NCBI GenBank assembly: GCA_029861655.1
Contig: JAOTZA010000242.1
Coordinates: forward strand, 1-5,070
Reading direction: 5' to 3'
DNA length: 5,070 nucleotides
Source of the DNA: Acidobacteriota bacterium
Lineage (GTDB): Bacteria > Acidobacteriota > Thermoanaerobaculia > Multivoradales > JAHEKO01
Shown here: positions 1 to 5,070 of the stretch, piece after piece
How positions within the stretch are numbered: position 1 is the stretch's first letter
Layout of the letters: each line of letters opens with the position of its first letter
Notes under the pieces: generated by a model
What the model saw: the letters and a program-made list of their open reading frames with translations, nothing else
What the model was told of the DNA's origin: nothing
The model's database searches: none
Program-made: the position numbers and the translations under genes

Positions 1-90
1 TCTTGGCGGTCTTCTTCTTGGCGGTCTTCTTCTTGGTGGTCTTCTTCTTGGTGGTCTTCTTCTTGGCGGTCTTCTTCTTGGCGGTCTTCG
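1..90. repeat. Six tandem 15-bp repeats encoding Lys-rich pentads
   Basis: Six back-to-back 15-bp units begin at 1, 16, 31, 46, 61 and 76, each reading TCTTGGYGGTCTTCT on the plus strand. The only differences are the Y position (C in units 1, 2, 5 and 6; T in units 3 and 4) and a final G instead of T in unit 6. On the minus strand each unit encodes a Lys/Thr pentad of the zinc-ribbon protein; the Y position makes the fourth codon Ala (GCC) or Thr (ACC). The array is cut by the left edge and may continue. Near-perfect nucleotide identity, beyond what the protein requires, suggests recent expansion or homogenisation of the units. Confidence 0.95.
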
Positions 91-253
91 ATTCGGCGGA
101 GTCACCTGCCTCGGGTGCGGCTCCCTCGGGGAGCTCGCCTTCCACTGTGGCTCCGCATTTCGGGCAGAGCGGGTCCGCTTTGCCGAGGTCGTAGTATTTG
201 ACCCCGCAGTTCGGGCACTCGTGCTTGTTGCCCAGTTCCGCGGCTGTTTTCAT
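1..253 (-). CDS. FYDLN acid domain zinc-ribbon protein with lysine-rich repeat tail (C-terminus outside window)
   Basis: The frame reads leftward from ATG at 253-251 and stays open to the left edge, giving 84 visible residues and no stop. An AGGAG ribosome site lies 6 nt upstream of the ATG (plus-strand CTCCT at 260-264), which fixes the start. Residues 11-34 form a zinc ribbon with two CxxC pairs (Cys13/Cys16 and Cys30/Cys33). Between them is KYYDLGKADPLCPKCG, matching the FYDLN signature of the FYDLN_acid family (Pfam PF09538 / TIGR02300 type). Residues 39-55 are an acidic, Ala/Pro-rich linker. From about residue 56 the chain becomes pure Lys/Thr/Ala pentads, like the tails of histone H1-like proteins. 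The function of this family is not known. The zinc ribbon and basic tail suggest nucleic-acid or ribosome association, which is inference. Many family members have an acidic tail, so the strongly basic end is notable. The gene is divergent from lolA. Confidence 0.85.
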   Translation of the reverse strand, partial: MKTAAELGNKHECPNCGVKYYDLGKADPLCPKCGATVEGELPEGAAPEAGDSAESKTAKKKTAKKKTTKKKTTKKKTAKKKTAK

Positions 254-281
254 TGGTATCTCCTAGGTTGGCTGGGGATCG

Positions 282-294
282 GCCCAACTTGGGC
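282..294. promoter_or_regulatory. 13-bp palindrome, possible operator or leader hairpin
   Basis: GCCCAACTTGGGC is a perfect inverted repeat with 6-bp arms around one central base. It lies just downstream of the expected minus-strand transcript start near 297, where a repressor site would block the zinc-ribbon promoter. As RNA it could fold into a 5-bp stem with a 3-nt loop, too weak for a terminator and with no U-run. I do not recognise it as the site of a named regulator; chance occurrence in GC-rich DNA is possible. Confidence 0.25.
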
Positions 295-303
295 GGGGGC
301 GTG

Positions 304-333
304 ACCGTAGCATCGGCCCTTGAGGGGTGTCAA
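304..333 (-). promoter_or_regulatory. Candidate sigma70-type promoter for the FYDLN zinc-ribbon gene
   Basis: On the minus strand a perfect TTGACA (plus-strand TGTCAA at 328-333) is followed after 18 bp by TACGGT (plus-strand ACCGTA at 304-309), which keeps the T, A and final T of the TATAAT consensus. Transcription would start near 297, leaving a leader of about 45 nt before the ATG at 253. The -35 match is strong and the -10 is mediocre. Position, just upstream of a divergent gene start, supports the call. Confidence 0.45.
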
Positions 334-354
334 ACAAGACGCTGCCCACCCGAC

Positions 355-363
355 TGCTATGAT
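355..363 (+). promoter_or_regulatory. Weak extended -10 candidate upstream of lolA
   Basis: TGCTATGAT holds the extended -10 TGn followed by TATGAT (5 of 6 matches to TATAAT). It would start transcription near 370, about 40 nt before the lolA ATG. No recognisable -35 hexamer lies at 16-18 bp spacing, so the call rests on the extended -10 alone. If real, it would drive the whole lolA-tgt-yajC-secD-secF run, and it lies almost back to back with the divergent minus-strand promoter. Confidence 0.3.
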
Positions 364-410
364 CGCCGTCCGCTCGGGCGCTCGAAACAAGCGCGCTTGC
401 CGCAACCCGA

Positions 411-1166
411 ATGAAGCATGGAGCTCCAGTCATAAGGATGTTTCTGGCCGCCGGGGTGTTGGCGGTGGCGGTCGCCGGCGCCGATCGCTCGGGGGATTTA
501 TCCACCGCGTCGATCCTCGACCCTCGGGATTCCACTCTCGAGCCGAGTCAGCGGTTGGAGGCTCTTCTCGAGCGGTGCCGCACTGGACAGTCGGCAATCC
601 GGACTCTCGAGGCGGAATTCGAGCAACGCAAGGAGAATGCGTTATTAGTCGATCCGAACGTCGCCCAAGGTGTTTTTTCCTACGCGGCACCCGACCGCGT
701 GCGCTGGGAGTATCAAACACCCGATCCGATCTCGATGCTCATCACGGAGGATGAACTGACCACTTGGTACCGGGATCTCGGCAAGGTCGAGAGGATTCAG
801 GTGGGCTCGCGCTCGCAGCGGGTCCTCGAGTACCTGGGCGCGGGCAGTTCTCTGGACGACCTGATGAAGTACTTCACGGTGTCGTTGGTGGTGCCGGAAG
901 CCACAACCGAGGCGTACCGCCTCGAGCTGCTGCCGCGCTTCGAGCGGGTCGCGAAGAGGCTCAAGGGGATCAAGATCTGGATCGATTCTGAGCTCTATCT
1001 GCCGGTCGGTCTGCGCTATGTCGAGGCCGATGGCGATGTGACCGAATACCGCTTCACGAACTACCGCGTCAACGACGATCTTCCGGAAGACCGTTTTTCG
1101 CTCGACCTCCCAAGCGACGTCGCCATAGAGGCCGTCGATTTCGACACGCGCTCGGCGGCCCGGTAA
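411..1166 (+). CDS. lolA: Periplasmic outer-membrane lipoprotein carrier protein LolA
   Basis: The 251-residue product looks like LolA, the soluble periplasmic chaperone that takes lipoproteins released by the LolCDE ABC transporter and hands them to the outer membrane (to LolB in proteobacteria). Residues 1-24 are a signal peptide: Arg9, a hydrophobic stretch at 10-23 rich in Ala, Val and Leu, and a probable cleavage after Ala-Gly-Ala (22-24). There is no lipobox cysteine, so the protein should be soluble. Residues 66-103 carry the family pattern: F-x-Q near 70-72, GVFSYAAPDRVRWEYQTP at 87-104, then an ITEDE turn and strands at 110-121. The C-terminal half (about 165-235) has the alternating strand pattern of the Lol half-barrel. 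The length is slightly above the roughly 200 residues of E. coli LolA. The ATG at 411 has no clear ribosome site, but no other in-frame start exists back to the stop at 360-362. The Met at 438 would shorten the n-region. It ends 18 nt before tgt. Confidence 0.85.
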   Translation: MKHGAPVIRMFLAAGVLAVAVAGADRSGDLSTASILDPRDSTLEPSQRLEALLERCRTGQSAIRTLEAEFEQRKENALLVDPNVAQGVFSYAAPDRVRWEYQTPDPISMLITEDELTTWYRDLGKVERIQVGSRSQRVLEYLGAGSSLDDLMKYFTVSLVVPEATTEAYRLELLPRFERVAKRLKGIKIWIDSELYLPVGLRYVEADGDVTEYRFTNYRVNDDLPEDRFSLDLPSDVAIEAVDFDTRSAAR

Positions 1167-1184
1167 CCTGGCAGCAGACGCCCA

Positions 1185-2339
1185 ATGGCCGGCCCCTTCG
1201 AGGTCCTGACGACTGATGGTCCAGCGCGCCGAGCGCGGCTGGAAACCGAGCACGGGGTGGTCGAGACCCCGGCGTTCATGCCGGTGGGTACGCGCGGCGC
1301 CGTCAAGGGGGTCGACCCCGAGGCGCTCACCCGGCTTGGCGCCGAGATTCTGCTGTCGAATTTCTATCATCTGGATCTGCGGCCCGGGATTGATTCGATA
1401 GAGAGCCTCGGAGGCCTCCACGCATTCTGTGGTTGGTCCAAACCGATCCTGACCGACAGCGGCGGCTACCAGGTTTTCAGTCTGGCCAAGTTGCGGCAAC
1501 TAGATGACGATGGCGTGACATTCCGAAGCCATCTGGACGGCAAAGCGGTTCGGTTGACGCCGCAGCGTGTGGTTAGGGACCAGGTACGTATCGGTGTCGA
1601 TATCGCCATGGTGCTCGACGAGTGCCCACCCTGGCCAGCGAGCGAAGAGACCGTCAGCGAGGCCGTCGAGCGCACCACGAGGTGGGCTCACGTGGCGCGA
1701 CAGGTCCACGACAGCCACCACGGAAAGACGCTTCTTTTCGGCATCGTCCAGGGTGGTGGCTTCGAACGGCTCCGCAAGGAAGCGGCTGAGGCGCTTGTGG
1801 CGCTCGATTTCGACGGCTATGCGGTGGGAGGAGTCAGCGTCGGCGAACCGCTCGATGAGCGACGCCGCGTCGTGGAGCTGACAGTGCCATTGTTGCCGGT
1901 CGAGAAACCGCGGTATTTGATGGGACTCGGAACACCACCGGACATCCTGCACGCGGCGATGCACGGAGTCGATCTCTTTGACTGTGTCTTGCCTTCTCGC
2001 AATGCCAGGCACGGTCTCTTGTTTACGAGACGGGGACCGCTGCGAATCAAGAACGCGAAATTCGGTTCAGATGAGTGTGCAGTCGAGGACGGCTGTCCCT
2101 GTCCGTGCTGCCGGGGTGTCTCCAGGGCCTTCTTGCATCACCTCTTTCGGTGTGGCGAGATCACGGCACAGGTGCTGGCGACGCTGCACAACATCCGCTT
2201 CTATCTTGACTTTGCCAACGGTCTCAGAGAAGCTATCGCGTCCGGCGATTTGGCCGAATTCGCGGCATCATTTAGGTCCACATATAGCGACGCCGGAACG
2301 TCCGAATCTAGCCTCGAAACCCAGCCCCAAGCCAATTGA
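1185..2339 (+). CDS. tgt: Queuine/preQ1 tRNA-guanine transglycosylase (TGT)
   Basis: The 384-residue enzyme swaps guanine 34 for preQ1 in the anticodon of tRNAs Asp, Asn, His and Tyr, the committed tRNA step of queuosine synthesis in the cytoplasm. It aligns along its whole length with bacterial TGT. The N-terminus has the family's HGVVETPAFMPVGT (residues 23-36). DSGGYQ at 91-96 contains the conserved active-site Asp91. FGIVQGG is at 185-191 and YAVGGVSVGEP at 212-222. The nucleophile is Asp266 in LFDCVLPSRNARHG, equivalent to E. coli Asp264. The zinc site is Cys304, Cys306, Cys309 and His335 (CxCxxC, then LHN), with an extra Cys308. The family-like N-terminus supports ATG 1185, although no good Shine-Dalgarno is visible. 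About 20 polar residues trail at the C-terminus. The stop overlaps the yajC start by one base. Confidence 0.97.
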   Translation: MAGPFEVLTTDGPARRARLETEHGVVETPAFMPVGTRGAVKGVDPEALTRLGAEILLSNFYHLDLRPGIDSIESLGGLHAFCGWSKPILTDSGGYQVFSLAKLRQLDDDGVTFRSHLDGKAVRLTPQRVVRDQVRIGVDIAMVLDECPPWPASEETVSEAVERTTRWAHVARQVHDSHHGKTLLFGIVQGGGFERLRKEAAEALVALDFDGYAVGGVSVGEPLDERRRVVELTVPLLPVEKPRYLMGLGTPPDILHAAMHGVDLFDCVLPSRNARHGLLFTRRGPLRIKNAKFGSDECAVEDGCPCPCCRGVSRAFLHHLFRCGEITAQVLATLHNIRFYLDFANGLREAIASGDLAEFAASFRSTYSDAGTSESSLETQPQAN

Positions 2340-2653
2340 TGATCCAGATTCTCCCGCTCGCCCTCGCCGAGGGTGTGTCTCGCAACCCGCTGATCCAGTT
2401 CGTTCCGCTGATCCTGATCTTCGGGATCTTCTACTTTTTTCTTTTTGCCCCGATGCGCAAACGCCAGAAGGCGCTGGAGCAGTTGATCGAGAACCTCAAG
2501 AAGGGCGATCGGATCGTCACCACCGGCGGGGTTCACGGAGAGATCGCCTCGGTCAAGGACAAGGTCGTCCTCGTCAAGGTGGCCGACAACGTCAAGCTGC
2601 GGATCTCGAGATCGGCGGTGGCCGGTCTAGAAGGCTCGGAGGCCGACTCGTGA
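2339..2653 (+). CDS. yajC: Sec translocon accessory protein YajC
   Basis: The 104-residue product has the YajC layout: a short N-terminus, one membrane helix at about 18-37 (ending in FYFFLFAPMRKRQK, the family's signature exit into basic residues), then a small cytoplasmic domain with the hallmark GDRIVTTGGVHGEI at 56-69. YajC binds SecDF and YidC as part of the SecDF-YajC complex; its exact role remains unclear and it is usually dispensable. The ATG at 2339 shares its A with the tgt stop (TGATG), pointing to translational coupling; no Shine-Dalgarno is seen. A TTG at 2336 would add one residue and is less likely. The length is close to the E. coli protein (110 residues). The 3' end overlaps secD by 4 nt. 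Confidence 0.95.
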   Translation: MIQILPLALAEGVSRNPLIQFVPLILIFGIFYFFLFAPMRKRQKALEQLIENLKKGDRIVTTGGVHGEIASVKDKVVLVKVADNVKLRISRSAVAGLEGSEADS

Positions 2654-4218
2654 GCAGGGATCTGCTTTGGCGTGGACTGTTGATCGCGGGTGTTGTCGTC
2701 GGTGCGATATTTCTCGCTCATCCGATCCGCGAAAAGATCAACCTTGGGCTCGACTTGCGCGGCGGGATCCACCTCGTTCTGCGGGTCGAGACGGCCGACG
2801 CCCTGCGTTCTGAGACCAACAAGTATCTGGTGCGTGTGCTCCAGGAAGCCGAGGATCGCGACCTCGAGGGAGCCACCGGCAACGCCACGAGCGACAGAGG
2901 CTTCGAGCTGACGGGGATTGCAGCCACCGCGGACTCGACGATCCGGGATATCGCGACCGAGTTCTTACCGGGGTGGGTATGGAGTCGACGCGGCGAAGTT
3001 CTGAACTTCGAGATGACCAGTCAGAACGTGGCCGACATCGCCAATCAATCGGTGCGGCAGGCTCAAGAGACGATCCGCAACCGGGTCGACGCTTTTGGTG
3101 TGGCAGAACCCGTGATCTTGCGTCAGGGCGTGGACCGCATCGTGGTCCAGCTTCCGGGCGTCGACGATCCCGAACGGGTCAAGCGGCTGATCAAGAACAC
3201 CGCTTTCCTGGATTTTCGGTTGGTTGATTTCCCCCGCAGTGGTCCCGGTGTCGGGACACGGGAAGAGGTCCTGGCCAACTACGGCGGCGCCATACCGGAC
3301 AACGTCGAGATCTCGCGAATGCCGATCCGCGACGAGCAGGGCGAGACGGTCGCCGAACAGTTCTATGGACTCGAAAAGCGGTCGGTGATCACCGGCCGAG
3401 ATCTGCGAACCGCGCGGCCGGGTCTTGGCGAGTTCAATCAGCCGATCGTGAATTTCTTTCTGACGCCGGAGGGAGGCAAAGCTTTCGCAGCCGCCACCGG
3501 TGCCAATGTCGGCCGTTCTCTGGCGATTGTCCTTGACGGCCAGGTGCGCTCGGCGCCGAGGATCAATAGTCGTATCGCGGACCAGGGTCTGATCGAAGGT
3601 GACTTTACGCGACAGGAGGTCGAAGATCTGTCGACCGTCCTGCGCTCGGGTGCACTGCCGGCGGGAATCACCTATCTGGAGGAGAGAACCGTCGGTCCGT
3701 CGTTGGGGCAGGATTCCATCGATCGAGGTTTCAAGGCAGGTGTTCTGGGACTCGGTTTGATCATCCTGGCGATGTTGGTTGTCTATCGCGGCGCGGGTAT
3801 CAATGCCGTCGTCGCGCTCAGCCTCAACATCGTTTTGATCTTTGGTGCGCTGTCTTACTTCGGAGCGACGTTGACGCTTCCCGGTATCGCCGGCATCATC
3901 CTCACCATCGGAATGGCGGTCGACGCGAACGTTCTGATCTTCGAGCGGATTCGCGAGGAACTTCGGCACGGTCGGACCGTCCGGTCGGCCGTCGATGCGG
4001 GTTTCTCGAAGGCCCTTTCGTCGGTGCTCGACGCCAACATCACGACCCTGATTGCCGCTCTCTTCCTGTTTCAGTTCGGCACCGGCCCGATCCGCGGCTT
4101 TGCGGTGACACTCTCGATCGGAATCTTCGCGTCGCTGTTCTCGGCGATCTTTGTCAGCCGCTGGCTGTTCGATCTGATGGTGTCGCGGCGTCAACGGGTG
4201 GCGCGTCTCTCCATCTAG
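2650..4218 (+). CDS. secD: Protein translocase subunit SecD
   Basis: The 522-residue inner-membrane protein pairs with SecF and uses the proton motive force to complete Sec-dependent export on the periplasmic side. Helix 1 spans about residues 7-23, followed by LGLDLRGGIHL (32-42), the SecD signature. The large periplasmic P1 region (about 43-360) contains IRNRVDAFGVAEP at 142-154 and GRSLAIVLDGQVRSAP at 288-303. Helices 2-6 fall near 362-379, 383-403, 408-431, 460-477 and 484-506. Helix 4 holds GMAVDANVLIFERIREEL, where Asp425 matches the essential proton-pathway Asp (E. coli Asp519). It is shorter than E. coli SecD (615) but normal for many other phyla. I chose GTG 2650 because GGAGG at 2638-2642 sits 7 nt upstream, it forms a GTGA overlap with the yajC stop, and the protein then starts just before helix 1. 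The same frame is open back to 1978, but that part overlaps tgt and yajC and is not SecD-like. Confidence 0.96.
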   Translation: MSRDLLWRGLLIAGVVVGAIFLAHPIREKINLGLDLRGGIHLVLRVETADALRSETNKYLVRVLQEAEDRDLEGATGNATSDRGFELTGIAATADSTIRDIATEFLPGWVWSRRGEVLNFEMTSQNVADIANQSVRQAQETIRNRVDAFGVAEPVILRQGVDRIVVQLPGVDDPERVKRLIKNTAFLDFRLVDFPRSGPGVGTREEVLANYGGAIPDNVEISRMPIRDEQGETVAEQFYGLEKRSVITGRDLRTARPGLGEFNQPIVNFFLTPEGGKAFAAATGANVGRSLAIVLDGQVRSAPRINSRIADQGLIEGDFTRQEVEDLSTVLRSGALPAGITYLEERTVGPSLGQDSIDRGFKAGVLGLGLIILAMLVVYRGAGINAVVALSLNIVLIFGALSYFGATLTLPGIAGIILTIGMAVDANVLIFERIREELRHGRTVRSAVDAGFSKALSSVLDANITTLIAALFLFQFGTGPIRGFAVTLSIGIFASLFSAIFVSRWLFDLMVSRRQRVARLSI

Positions 4219-4233
4219 CGGGACTTTTCGGCA

Positions 4234-5070
4234 ATGGAATTCTTCCGCGACACAAAGATCGAGTTCATGAAGTACCGCCGCCGCTGGGTGGTGGTTTCGG
4301 CTGCTCTGCTGCTGGTTTCGGTGTTTGCCGTCCTGGTGCGTGGCAAGCTGAACGTAGGGATCGATTTTGCCGGTGGCACACAATTGACCCTCAAGTTCAA
4401 GACCGACCCCACCGTCGACCGGTTGCGCGACATCATCGCCGCGGCGGGAGTCGGTGAGGTCCAGATCCAACGCTTTGGCGACGCCGGCAGTGGCGAGGTC
4501 TTGATCAAGGCGCCGACGGTTGATGCTAGCGAAGAGGGGAGCCGCGATCAGATCATCGATGCCCTGGACGAGGCCTTCAACGGTTCGGTGAGCGGTCTCG
4601 ACTTGAATCGTGCCGGAGTTGCAACCTTGGCTGATCTGCTTCTGGAGTTGGACACCGAGAGTTTAGGCTTTGCGGATCCGGAGGCGGCTCGGGCACACCA
4701 CGAAGGCGTAGCGGCCAAGCTGCTCTCGATCCGACGCTCCGAGGGCATCGTGACGGATTGGACCCAGTTCGAGTCGCTGGATGTTGATGCGGCCACTCTC
4801 GAGGCTGTGCAGTTGCGCGCCGCGTTGGGAGAGTTTGCTGTGCTTGGCGCGGAGAACGTAGGACCACAGATCGGCTCGGAGTTGCGCCTCAAAGGGATCA
4901 TGGCGATCGGCTTTTCGTTGCTCGGCATGTTGGCCTACATCTGGTTCAGGTTCGAGTTGCGATACGGGATTGGCGCGCTAGTTGCTGTTCTCCACGATGT
5001 GATGATTACGTTGGGGCTCTTTTCCCTCATGGGATTCGAGTTCAATCTCACGACGATTGCGGGTTTTTTG
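4234..5070 (+). CDS. secF: Protein translocase subunit SecF (C-terminus outside window)
   Basis: The first 279 residues of SecF, the partner of SecD in proton-driven protein export, are present; the gene runs off the right edge. Residues 19-36 form helix 1 after a basic n-region (KYRRR). GIDFAGGT at 42-49 is the SecF signature opening periplasmic domain P4. VGPQIGSELRLKG at 209-221 precedes helix 2 (about 222-238). FELRYGIGALVAVLHDVMITLG follows in two parts, with His254-Asp255 matching the conserved Asp of the proton pathway (E. coli SecF Asp213). Helix 3 is about 246-266 and the next begins near 272. The distance from DFAGG to VGP is about 165 residues, where I recall about 90 in E. coli, so the periplasmic domain carries an insert (about 121-198). 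ATG 4234 lies 15 nt after the secD stop. Its ribosome site is weak (GCGGGA), but the N-terminus fits the family. Confidence 0.95.
   Translation, partial: MEFFRDTKIEFMKYRRRWVVVSAALLLVSVFAVLVRGKLNVGIDFAGGTQLTLKFKTDPTVDRLRDIIAAAGVGEVQIQRFGDAGSGEVLIKAPTVDASEEGSRDQIIDALDEAFNGSVSGLDLNRAGVATLADLLLELDTESLGFADPEAARAHHEGVAAKLLSIRRSEGIVTDWTQFESLDVDAATLEAVQLRAALGEFAVLGAENVGPQIGSELRLKGIMAIGFSLLGMLAYIWFRFELRYGIGALVAVLHDVMITLGLFSLMGFEFNLTTIAGFL
4594..4827 (+). other. Extra block in the SecF periplasmic domain, helix-hairpin-helix-like pattern
   Basis: This stretch encodes SecF residues about 121-198, between the usual P4 fold and the VGPQIG motif. It starts with LDLNRAGVATLADLL and continues through a charged, Glu/Asp/Ala-rich helix region. 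It then has VAAKLLSIRRSEG, followed by FESLDVDAATLEAV. The order of hydrophobic and Arg/Gly positions recalls ComEA-like helix-hairpin-helix repeats (DLN-A....L..L, then A..l...R...G, then F..L......LE), but the GIG hairpin is missing. Reading frame and base composition match the rest of secF, so it is a real part of the protein and not an intervening element. Similar inserts occur, from memory, in SecF of Acidobacteriota. Confidence 0.5.

Noticed and set aside
1..90. Possible CRISPR array
   Set aside because: The units are 15 bp, directly adjacent with no spacers, and lie in frame in a protein tail.
3..194. Plus-strand open frame of repeated hydrophobic AVFFL units, looking like a membrane peptide
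   Set aside because: It is the complement of the Lys-rich repeats of the minus-strand zinc-ribbon gene, which has a Shine-Dalgarno, a conserved domain and an ATG. The hydrophobic pattern follows from reading AAG codons backward as CTT/TTC.
265..290. Possible rho-independent terminator (GTTGG...CCAAC stem)
   Set aside because: The stem is only 5 bp with a 12-nt loop and no T-run, and it lies at the 5' ends of both neighbouring genes, not at a 3' end.
645..1499. 284-codon minus-strand open frame across lolA and tgt
   Set aside because: It spans two well-supported plus-strand genes and their gap, and its sequence is a shadow with no motif.
1978..2649. Open frame upstream of and in phase with secD, giving an apparent 746-residue protein
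   Set aside because: The extra 224 residues overlap tgt and yajC in another frame, have a low-complexity Arg/Ser/Pro-rich composition and no SecD likeness. A GTG with GGAGG at 2650 explains the true start.
2965..4470. 501-codon open frame on the minus strand
   Set aside because: It is exactly opposite secD and early secF, is rich in Arg, Gln, Asp and His as expected for an antisense shadow of GC-rich coding DNA, and has no recognisable domain.

Overview
This is an ordinary chromosomal housekeeping region of a GC-rich (by eye about 60%), diderm bacterium. LolA implies an outer membrane with Lol-type lipoprotein transport. Tgt, YajC, SecD and SecF give the well-known tgt-yajC-secD-secF order. 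The FYDLN-type zinc-ribbon protein and a SecF with an extra block in its periplasmic domain would fit Acidobacteriota or a deltaproteobacterial-type lineage (Myxococcota, Desulfobacterota and relatives). That placement rests on remembered family resemblance, not on a search, and is weak.

Layout. At 1-253 on the minus strand is the start of a small FYDLN-acid-domain zinc-ribbon protein. Its tail is six tandem 15-bp units encoding Lys-Lys-Thr-Ala/Thr-Lys pentads, and it runs off the left edge. Positions 254-410 form a short divergent intergenic region. It holds a good minus-strand promoter (TTGACA, 18 bp, TACGGT), a 13-bp palindrome near its expected transcript start, and a weaker extended -10 candidate facing right. 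From 411 to the right edge all genes are on the plus strand and tightly packed: lolA (411-1166), tgt (1185-2339), yajC (2339-2653), secD (2650-4218) and secF (4234 to beyond 5070, incomplete). Spacings are 18 nt, 1-nt overlap, 4-nt overlap and 15 nt. With no visible terminators between them, the five are probably one operon.

How the genes work together. YajC, SecD and SecF are the accessory module of the Sec translocon. SecDF uses the proton motive force to help pull exported proteins into the periplasm, and YajC associates with SecDF and YidC. LolA is itself a Sec-exported periplasmic chaperone carrying lipoproteins to the outer membrane, so it fits the envelope-export theme. Tgt makes queuosine-modified tRNA and is a traditional genomic companion of yajC-secDF without an obvious mechanistic link.

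The most interesting signal is an extra block of roughly 75 residues in SecF, with a Asp-Leu-Asn...Leu...Leu / Ala..Leu...Arg...Gly...Phe..Leu pattern recalling ComEA-like helix-hairpin-helix repeats. I see no transposon, CRISPR array, tRNA or rRNA gene, or phage element, and no convincing new system.
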